From contig JAJXWL010000139.1 in assembly GCA_021781625.1 (NCBI GenBank), positions 1-5,624 on the forward strand: 5,624 nucleotides of DNA, given 5' to 3'. Both the position numbers and the translations under genes were made by a program. This stretch comes from a bacterium (GTDB taxonomy: Bacteria > Spirochaetota > Spirochaetia > JABEVK01). Of this stretch, positions 1 through 5,624 are shown piece by piece. The notes under the pieces were generated by a model. That model worked only from the letters and a program-made list of their open reading frames with translations. It was not told where the DNA came from and searched no databases. Position 1 is the first letter of the stretch; each line of letters starts with the position of its first letter.

Positions 1-1575
1 CTCTTAGCTGAGGCGGGTGTCCTTTGGAAAAAAACTCGCGTTCAGCCTGCCTCGGTGTGGTTACCAGCGACTCTCGTTGTCCTTGCCCTGGGTCTGGGAC
101 TACTTTGGTCGGTCTTAAATCGTTATGAAGAAGCGTCGACCGTTTCCGGCGGAGGCTTGTTAAAGCCCCAAGCTCTGCAATTTGATTTTTCCCCGCTCAT
201 TCGCCTCGAAAGTCGTATATCCCTGGATGACAAACTGATACTTTTGTATCGTGAGGATGGGCCTCCTGTTACCCGTTACCTCAGACGCTTTGTTTTATCT
301 GGGTATTCGCCGCAGAAAGGCTTCTACCTAAGCCCTCAATATCCTGGGGAAGCACCACAACAGGTCGGTCAAACTCCCGAAACTTTTTCGTTGCGGCCCG
401 AGGACGATAAAGCACGTGTCGAAGTTCAACAAGAATACTTTCTTGTCAATCTCGACCCCTCCTCCTTTTTATGTTTGAACGACCCTACCCTTCTGCAACC
501 TCTCAAAAGGTGGAATCAATCGACTTTCGTGAATGCCTATCGTGTGGTTTCCAAGGTTCCGACCGATGTCTTATGGCAAATTGACTCGGTACAGCACTCG
601 GGACTTCCCTCGTCGGAAAAGGCTCACTATACCAACTACGGTCAACAGTCCTGGCTTAAAACCCTTGCGCTTTCTATGATCGGAGATTCCCAAACTCCGC
701 TCGAGAAAGCGGCCGCGATTGAAGAGTCTCTTAAAACTCAATATTGGTATTCCCTTAACCCCGGGCCATCTGAAGGCGATCCCTTGAAACAATTCTTATT
801 AACAACAAAGAAAGGTTACTGTACCTACTTTGCCTTTGCCATGGCCTTGCTCTTACGCAGTGTTGGTGTCCCTTCACGGGTTGCGGTTGGCTTTTATACC
901 AATCCGGATGAAGGTCTTTTGGGGTTTTATCCCGTTCGGGCCATGCAGGCTCATGCCTGGGTCGAAGTTCCCTTTCAAGGCTTTGGTTGGATTCCTTTTG
1001 ACCCGACTACGGATCGTCTTGCTCCAGGCGAAACCTTTCGTAATCCCCCTCAAATTAGTCCTCAACAAATGGAAAGCCTCATTTCTGAAGTACTCAAAGC
1101 TAATCCTCATGCTGTCGCCGCACCAGCACACCCCCCAAATCCTTGGCAGAATTTTTGGGTCAACGTCCAAAAACAAGCTCAACACTGGTGGCCACTTGGC
1201 CTACTTCTGCTGGTCATTCTCGTCAATCTAGGCTTGCGAGGATTTTGGCGCTTGAGGTGGCACTTTGCCCCCCCTCGCGAGAAAACCGAGGCGCTGTTTC
1301 GGCGCTATTGCCAAGAGCTTCGCTGGTCAGGACGCTTACCCTTAAAGTCCGTACTTCCAGATCAAGTCCATGTCACTCCCCTGGGGAGTTTTTTGGCGTC
1401 AGAAGTTTCGAAAGCACGTTACGCTCCACAGTACACGACCGAGCAGAGTCAGCAGGCTTGGTTTCGCTTTCACGAAAGCTCTCCTGTTCGACGCCAAGAC
1501 TTAGGGGCAAAAATCCTGTTAACTCTTTTGATCCCGCCTTGGTTTCACGGCAAATTTCCCCGGAGGTTTTCGTGA
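1..1575 (+). CDS. TgpA-like membrane transglutaminase-like protein (5' partial)
   Basis: The reading frame is open from the first base, so the gene starts outside the window; the in-frame GTG at 55 lies before a membrane helix and is unlikely to be the true start. Seen in order: a hydrophobic helix (about 58-117), presumably the last of the N-terminal DUF3488 bundle; an extracytoplasmic region including an RYLRRFVLSGY stretch typical of TgpA relatives; a transglutaminase core with Cys at 820-822 (KKGYCTYFA), His at 952-954 (QAHAWVEV) and Asp at 1000-1002 (IPFDPTTD), so the triad is intact; a second helix (about 1186-1248); and a cytoplasmic tail resembling DUF4129 (to about 1470) plus a basic extension. 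Family knowledge: TgpA-like proteins are inner-membrane proteins with a periplasmic transglutaminase/protease fold, often beside MoxR and DUF58 genes; their substrates are mostly unknown. Envelope function is inferred. It ends in a 4-bp overlap with the TPR gene. The family call is confident, the function is not. Confidence 0.9.
   Translation, partial: LLAEAGVLWKKTRVQPASVWLPATLVVLALGLGLLWSVLNRYEEASTVSGGGLLKPQALQFDFSPLIRLESRISLDDKLILLYREDGPPVTRYLRRFVLSGYSPQKGFYLSPQYPGEAPQQVGQTPETFSLRPEDDKARVEVQQEYFLVNLDPSSFLCLNDPTLLQPLKRWNQSTFVNAYRVVSKVPTDVLWQIDSVQHSGLPSSEKAHYTNYGQQSWLKTLALSMIGDSQTPLEKAAAIEESLKTQYWYSLNPGPSEGDPLKQFLLTTKKGYCTYFAFAMALLLRSVGVPSRVAVGFYTNPDEGLLGFYPVRAMQAHAWVEVPFQGFGWIPFDPTTDRLAPGETFRNPPQISPQQMESLISEVLKANPHAVAAPAHPPNPWQNFWVNVQKQAQHWWPLGLLLLVILVNLGLRGFWRLRWHFAPPREKTEALFRRYCQELRWSGRLPLKSVLPDQVHVTPLGSFLASEVSKARYAPQYTTEQSQQAWFRFHESSPVRRQDLGAKILLTLLIPPWFHGKFPRRFS
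1561..1566 (+). promoter_or_regulatory. Shine-Dalgarno site of the TPR gene
   Basis: CGGAGG lies 5 nt before the GTG at 1572 and inside the last codons of the transglutaminase gene. It decides the start of the downstream gene: the same frame is open for a further 143 codons upstream to an ATG at 1143, but that stretch lies within the transglutaminase gene, and only the GTG gives a signal peptide at the N-terminus. Confidence 0.85.
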
Positions 1576-3347
1576 AGACATATCGTTTTCTGCTTTTTTC
1601 AACTGTTTTGCTCGTCTTACTTCCCCTTAGTGGAAGGGCCCTTGGCCCAGGTTTACCGGCTTTACTATCTCAAGCCAAAGAAGCACAAACCCTTCAAAAT
1701 TATCAAACAGCCCTTCAAGCTTATTTGAATGCCCGCCGGCAATTTCCGAATGCCGTAGAACCAGCCCTCGAGCTGGGTAAACTGTATCAAAGTCAGAAAC
1801 TTTACCAGTTGGCTTTACCGCAATTTCAAGACGCCGTCAAACTTTCCCCCTTGCGACCTGAACTGCGTTTAAATCTGGCGCAAATTTTGTCCTATCTGGA
1901 TCGCAACCAAGAGGCCGTGCAAGTCCTGACCAAGGCGGCCCAAAAATTTCCTCAAAACACAGAGGTTCTTCAAAACTTAGGGTGGCTGTACTATAAAACA
2001 CAACAATGCTCGCGGGGGGCTCAGCTTCTCGAAGCCTTCTTAGCTAAAGGAATTCCAAATCGCAATTTGGAAATGACCTTGGGTACCCTCTATTCTGGGT
2101 TAGATGATTATCAACAGTCGCGTCAACACTATTTACAGGCCATTGCCTTAGCCACGCAGAATACGTTGGCTGATCGTCACTTTCGCTCTATCTGTTGGTA
2201 TAACTTATCCTTGCTGGAAAAATCTTTCCATCACTATGCTTTATCATCGCAAGCCATTCATCAATCATTAGCGGCCGAAGATCGTTCTGCGAGTTGGTTA
2301 GCCTTAGGAGAACTCCAACAAGCCCAGCTTGAAATCGCCAAAGCCGCCGAGTCTTACCAACGGGCAGCCAAATCGGATGAAACCCCCTTATCCACGTATG
2401 ACTTGGCAGCTCTTGAGGGCTTGTCTGGTCATCTTGAACTGGCTTTTGCCAGTGCTCGTCAAATTGAAAACTTTAAAGATGACAGTTGGATTTATAATTT
2501 TGGCGTGACCAAGGCTCAATTCCTTCGCGATATGGCTAAACTTTACCGCGATTTATGGAGAGACAAAGCTAGAGCTGTGGACTTAACTCCTCGTTTGACG
2601 TGGAGTGCGTGGGGGCTTTGGTTGATCCATAAAATCACCTGGTCTTGGTGGGCCTGGTATTGGAACCAACAATATCAACAGTGGGAACTTAAAATCGCCT
2701 CTCAAGCCGCAGCAGGCGGAAACGCCCCCGAGGCTTGGTCTGCCTTAGTCAAGGCCAATACAGAGCAACCTATCGTAGCCTTAAAATATTTGCACCAGCT
2801 TAAATTGTATGAGGCGGAGAAAAATCCGGCCTCACAAGCCCTTTACCTCGCCCAAGAAGGTCGGTTAAAAAAGGATCCTTCTCTTTTGGTCAAGGCAATT
2901 CAGCTCTTTCCCACCGACGAAGGAACCGAAAAAATTACAGCTGAAGCTGACCTCATTAGCCTGTTAAAAGCTCAAGGGGCTTCACAGTCCCTTTGGTATC
3001 CTCTTGTCAATCGCGTTTTTCAAAAGCTTCCAGGACTTCTTACCAACCGGGGCATCGCACTTCCTGTGGTCGATATCGTGTATGGAGGTTCTGCTTCTGA
3101 ACAGCAACTGTGGCGACACGCCATCACGGACTTTTCTGAATCTGCCCAGTGGGATGCCCGACCTTACGACCGACCTGGAGTAGCCTATACGTTGGGATTA
3201 GATATTCGTCCAGGTGAAGAGCATTGGAATCTTTATGATGGCAAGGGGAAAAGCGTGCTTCAAGGCGTCATTCAGCGAGGGCAAAAAAAAGAGACGGCGC
3301 TGGAGGATATTTATCAAAATATCTTGCGCCGTCCCTGGGAACAATAA
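1572..3347 (+). CDS. Secreted TPR-repeat protein with Trp-rich segment
   Basis: A 591-residue protein starting at GTG 1572, which overlaps the TGA of the transglutaminase gene (GTGA). Residues 1-23 form a Sec signal peptide: basic K2 and R5, hydrophobic core about 6-19, likely cleavage after SGRA; no lipobox Cys is present. Residues about 29-197 hold five consecutive 34-residue TPR units with typical spacing (for example LGKLYQSQKLYQLALPQF and LGWLYYKTQQ), followed by two or three degenerate units to about 300. Residues 344-371 contain nine tryptophans. Residues about 375-470 are helical and may continue the solenoid. The last 110 residues look like an alpha/beta domain I do not recognise. 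TPR arrays bind protein partners; tight coupling to the membrane transglutaminase suggests a periplasmic scaffold or partner for it (inference). Similar TPR genes follow TgpA/DUF58/MoxR genes elsewhere. The 3' end doubles as a terminator on the opposite strand. Confidence 0.88.
   Translation: MKTYRFLLFSTVLLVLLPLSGRALGPGLPALLSQAKEAQTLQNYQTALQAYLNARRQFPNAVEPALELGKLYQSQKLYQLALPQFQDAVKLSPLRPELRLNLAQILSYLDRNQEAVQVLTKAAQKFPQNTEVLQNLGWLYYKTQQCSRGAQLLEAFLAKGIPNRNLEMTLGTLYSGLDDYQQSRQHYLQAIALATQNTLADRHFRSICWYNLSLLEKSFHHYALSSQAIHQSLAAEDRSASWLALGELQQAQLEIAKAAESYQRAAKSDETPLSTYDLAALEGLSGHLELAFASARQIENFKDDSWIYNFGVTKAQFLRDMAKLYRDLWRDKARAVDLTPRLTWSAWGLWLIHKITWSWWAWYWNQQYQQWELKIASQAAAGGNAPEAWSALVKANTEQPIVALKYLHQLKLYEAEKNPASQALYLAQEGRLKKDPSLLVKAIQLFPTDEGTEKITAEADLISLLKAQGASQSLWYPLVNRVFQKLPGLLTNRGIALPVVDIVYGGSASEQQLWRHAITDFSESAQWDARPYDRPGVAYTLGLDIRPGEEHWNLYDGKGKSVLQGVIQRGQKKETALEDIYQNILRRPWEQ
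3283..3333 (-). terminator. Intrinsic terminator of the phosphatase operon, inside the TPR gene
   Basis: Outer arms GACGGCGC (3293-3300) and GCGCCGTC (3326-3333) are perfectly complementary. Inside them, GATATTT (3306-3312) and AAATATC (3317-3323) form a second perfect 7-bp stem with a 4-nt loop; a 5/2-nt internal loop separates the stems. Read on the minus strand, the hairpin begins 23 nt after the phosphatase stop codon and is followed by TC and eight Ts (3290-3283), the classic rho-independent layout. On the plus strand no T-run follows, so it serves only minus-strand transcription. It overlaps TPR-gene codons for residues about 571-588. Confidence 0.85.
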
Positions 3348-3356
3348 GTTGTGAGC

Positions 3357-5534
3357 TTAGTCTTTTCGAATAATCATCATAGAAACGTCATCCGCAAACG
3401 TGCCACCGTACTTCTTCTTGTCTCCACCTTCTGCATACTTGTTCAACACCTCAAGTACATGTTCCAGAATCGCTTGAGGATCTTGTTCCCGTGCTTCCAG
3501 GAAGGCATTTTTTAGGCCATCCAAGCCAAAGAGGTTACCATTCGCATGTTTAGCCTCAATGACCCCGTCAGAATAGAGAATCAGGATGTCTCCTGTTTTC
3601 ATTTCGAAACTTCCCACGGACTGTGACGAAACGACATATTCAGAAAGCCCCAAGAAGCCAGTGCGATCCTGAAGTTGAGTTAACTCCTCGATGGCATCTT
3701 TATCTTTATGATACAGAAGTCCAATTAGGTGTGTTCCCGCGTGGGTAATGACACCATCCTTTTCTACAAAGTAGTTCTGGGTCATAAACTTGTCACTACC
3801 GATACGGTCTCGGTTGATCGTACACAAGGACCTATTCACGACATCATACAGCTGGTCGATCTTGATGGGCTTTTCGAGACTCTTAGAGGCTTCTACCGCA
3901 CCATGAAAGGCCGAGGTCGCAATGACAGCCATCATACCGGCAGGTAGTCCGTGGCCAGAAACGTCCCCAATACCAAAGTAGGTTCCAAAGGGCGTGGGCA
4001 AGGAGTCATAAACGTCTCCACCGACTTCAGAAGCGGTTTGCATATAGCTCCCCACAGAATAACCCGGCATGATCACCTTTTTAGGCAGAATAGAGGTCTG
4101 AATGTTACGCGCAGTATTCATTTCCCCCTTAAGCCTATTGCGCTCCCGTTGAATGGCTTTGGCATTCATAAGGGAAAATATTGTCCCCAAGTTTTCTGCA
4201 AGTTCCCCCAAAAGATCGCGCTCAGCAGGATAAAGCTTATCAAACGAATCTTTAAAAACAATGACTGCACCCACAAAGTTATTCGTATCAAAAACCGGAA
4301 CCACAGCTAAAAGCCTCTGTAAGCCCCTCAGACTTTCGGGCATTTCAGACTCTATGACCATTTGCTTTTGTGTCATAACCGTTTTCATAAGGTGCTTACC
4401 GAAGTCTTTGATATTTTCGAGCAAGGCTTCCCGCAATTCCGATAAGTCATAAGTTGTTCTTAATAACAAATCGGTCAATTTCGCTTTATCTAAGTTCTTA
4501 ATATTCTTACTTTCCGTAAGAGGCGAGCAATAGCCTAAAAGATGGCTAACGTCTTCGACACGAAGGATATTGCCAACAACCCGTAAGACCAACATACCAG
4601 TAATCTGATATTCTTTAACAACTAAGCGGGCCTTCATCTTTTCCAGAGAGTTTTCCATGGTTTCTCGGATGATGCCCTTTTCTTCTTCTTCGGGAGACGA
4701 AATCACGCGGCGGATCAATAAGTTTTGCACATGTTGTCGCTGTTCCAATTTATTTCGGTCGCTACGAAGATTGAATTGGGACCAAAAGAAAAACTCTTCC
4801 ACAAGACGAACAGCAAAAACAATGTTTAAAAAGATGTACCAATAAAGGGGAAGCATGACCGAAGTGGCGTCTGTGGCAGACTCGGCATCTTTATGAGCCA
4901 CCAACAGGATCAGCATCAAAACCATTACGACAGCTTGAAGATAAAAAGTGTAACCCCGTCGACGGATCACACCTTCTTGAAGGGCAAACAGACGTCGAGC
5001 TGCCGTGAAGCAAACAAACACCATTAAGCCAGTAAAGACAAAGATCAACATTTTCATATGGGCAGAATACCCAACAAAGTTATTGACCTGCTGATCTGAA
5101 TTTAAAAGCATATTTAAGGGAAACTTCGAGTGGTCTTGGTTGAAACTACCATATAAAACCAGAATAAGAACGGAAAGGACCCCTATGACAATGTACCAGC
5201 GGCTCTCACGACCTAGCGAATTTCTAAAATCTTCTCCCAAAAAACTTTCTTCAATGCGCTTAACATGTATAGCATATTCCAGGGTAAGAAACGCCGCAAA
5301 ATACATGATGCTGGATAAAACAAAAAGCTGAGGCCAATCAAACGTGAGGTTGCCTCGCAAGGTCCAAGCCATGGTTTGAAGAACACCGGTAAGGGCTAGT
5401 ATGACCAGTGAAAGAAAAAGGAACAACGTCCTCTTTTGAGCTCCATGGCGGTACATACGTTCAAACCAGAAAATTCCGCCTACCGCAACAACAGGAACAA
5501 ACGTGAAGAGATGAAAATACGTGAAAAGTTCCAT
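3357..5534 (-). CDS. Seven-helix membrane PP2C phosphatase, SpoIIE/RsbU type
   Basis: A 725-residue protein. Seven hydrophobic segments (about residues 4-24, 36-56, 68-89, 113-130, 160-180, 196-213, 227-247) form the sensor, with a longer loop at 131-158. A charged linker leads to a middle region (about 283-457) that resembles a divergent GAF domain (RLLAVVPVFDTNNFVGAVIV near its end). A helical linker with the family hallmark AxxIQxxLLP-like sequence (ARNIQTSILPKK, 475-486) precedes the SpoIIE phosphatase domain (about 487-724). Metal-binding aspartates are visible: GGDVYD (D507, D510), GIGDVSGHG (D524), LYSDGV (D656), FADDVS (D715/D716), so it should be active. Family knowledge: such Mn/Mg-dependent phosphatases dephosphorylate STAS anti-anti-sigma proteins in partner switching. 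The signal and target here are unknown; no STAS or kinase gene is adjacent. ATG 5534 is supported by an AAGGAG site 6 nt upstream. It is probably co-transcribed with the gene entering from the right. Confidence 0.93.
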   Translation of the reverse strand: MELFTYFHLFTFVPVVAVGGIFWFERMYRHGAQKRTLFLFLSLVILALTGVLQTMAWTLRGNLTFDWPQLFVLSSIMYFAAFLTLEYAIHVKRIEESFLGEDFRNSLGRESRWYIVIGVLSVLILVLYGSFNQDHSKFPLNMLLNSDQQVNNFVGYSAHMKMLIFVFTGLMVFVCFTAARRLFALQEGVIRRRGYTFYLQAVVMVLMLILLVAHKDAESATDATSVMLPLYWYIFLNIVFAVRLVEEFFFWSQFNLRSDRNKLEQRQHVQNLLIRRVISSPEEEEKGIIRETMENSLEKMKARLVVKEYQITGMLVLRVVGNILRVEDVSHLLGYCSPLTESKNIKNLDKAKLTDLLLRTTYDLSELREALLENIKDFGKHLMKTVMTQKQMVIESEMPESLRGLQRLLAVVPVFDTNNFVGAVIVFKDSFDKLYPAERDLLGELAENLGTIFSLMNAKAIQRERNRLKGEMNTARNIQTSILPKKVIMPGYSVGSYMQTASEVGGDVYDSLPTPFGTYFGIGDVSGHGLPAGMMAVIATSAFHGAVEASKSLEKPIKIDQLYDVVNRSLCTINRDRIGSDKFMTQNYFVEKDGVITHAGTHLIGLLYHKDKDAIEELTQLQDRTGFLGLSEYVVSSQSVGSFEMKTGDILILYSDGVIEAKHANGNLFGLDGLKNAFLEAREQDPQAILEHVLEVLNKYAEGGDKKKYGGTFADDVSMMIIRKD

Positions 5535-5537
5535 CTT

Positions 5538-5624
5538 CTACTCCTTGATTGAAAGTGATTTTGACGACAACGCTTCAAAGCGAACTTCCCATTCCTCCAA
5601 ATGTGATTTCCAATTTGACTCTAT
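5538..5624 (-). CDS. C-terminal end of an unidentified gene (partial)
   Basis: Reading the minus strand from the window edge, one frame is open for 28 codons and ends at TAG (5540-5538), 3 bp before the phosphatase ATG. The residues are charged and look helical (SNWKSHLEEWEVRFEALSSK). Two points suggest a real gene end: the tight spacing, and the phosphatase Shine-Dalgarno site forming its last two sense codons (AAG GAG). No family can be named from 28 residues. A gene with this arrangement would be in the same operon as the phosphatase and could hold its partner or another signalling protein; that is speculation. A chance open frame of this length is possible. Confidence 0.6.
   Translation of the reverse strand: MESNWKSHLEEWEVRFEALSSKSLSIKE
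5541..5546 (-). promoter_or_regulatory. Shine-Dalgarno site of the phosphatase gene
   Basis: On the minus strand AAGGAG stands 6 nt before the ATG at 5534. It overlaps the final two sense codons of the upstream partial gene, which suggests translational coupling. No promoter is recognisable in the 90 bases between the ATG and the window edge, so transcription probably starts further right. Confidence 0.85.

Noticed and set aside
55..57. GTG 55 as start of the transglutaminase gene
   Set aside because: The frame is open to the window edge, and this family has several membrane helices before this point, so the gene is taken as truncated by the window.
709..718. GC-rich palindrome (GCGGCCGC) in the transglutaminase gene
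   Set aside because: A lone 8-bp palindrome within coding sequence, without a repeated partner or T-run; expected by chance.
830..1231. Open frames on both strands across 830-1231
   Set aside because: They are shadows of the transglutaminase core, where the main frame shows an intact catalytic triad; the alternative translations show no domain.
1143..1571. In-frame upstream extension of the TPR gene to an ATG at 1143
   Set aside because: It lies entirely within the transglutaminase gene, gives low-complexity basic sequence with no domain, and would bury the signal peptide; GTG 1572 has a strong ribosome site.
3332..3340. TCCCTGGGA palindrome next to the terminator
   Set aside because: Too short a loop for a hairpin and no T-run; it overlaps the terminator arm and adds nothing.
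3729..5331. Several short plus-strand open frames opposite the phosphatase gene
   Set aside because: They are antisense to well-conserved phosphatase and membrane sequence, with no recognisable domains or ribosome sites.

Overview
The window carries two blocks of genes that face each other. A plus-strand pair fills about 1-3347 and a minus-strand pair fills about 5624-3357. Only 9 bp separate the blocks, and no intergenic stretch reaches 100 bp. The sequence looks like ordinary, densely packed chromosome from a Gram-negative, free-living bacterium of moderate GC content. Start regions have clear Shine-Dalgarno sites, one gene starts with GTG, and the TPR protein has a Sec-type signal peptide. 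A multi-pass sensor fused to a SpoIIE-type phosphatase, next to a TgpA-like transglutaminase and a periplasmic TPR protein, would fit Bdellovibrionota or another deltaproteobacterium-like or spirochaete-like lineage. That placement is an impression, not a demonstrated assignment.

Plus strand: the first gene is cut by the left edge. It encodes the C-terminal part of a TgpA-type membrane-anchored transglutaminase-like protein: last membrane helix of the N-terminal bundle, extracytoplasmic transglutaminase core with Cys-His-Asp triad, a further membrane helix, and a DUF4129-like cytoplasmic tail. It overlaps by 4 bp (GTGA) a 591-residue secreted TPR protein that starts with GTG behind a strong CGGAGG site. 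The two are almost certainly translated from one message. In many bacteria such pairs sit downstream of MoxR ATPase and DUF58 genes, which would be expected to the left of this window. The likely setting is cell-envelope assembly or maintenance, with the TPR protein as a periplasmic scaffold for the transglutaminase-like domain.

Minus strand: the last 28 codons of an unidentified gene enter from the right edge. They end 3 bp before a 725-residue integral-membrane serine/threonine phosphatase (seven predicted helices, GAF-like middle region, SpoIIE/RsbU-type PP2C domain). This enzyme probably turns an envelope or intracellular signal into dephosphorylation of an anti-anti-sigma (STAS) protein. 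No STAS or anti-sigma kinase gene is visible here.

The least expected element is a strong intrinsic terminator for the minus-strand operon. It lies wholly inside the last codons of the convergent TPR gene, so the 3' ends of the two transcripts must overlap. I saw no mobile element, CRISPR array, tRNA or rRNA, and no clearly new multi-gene system.
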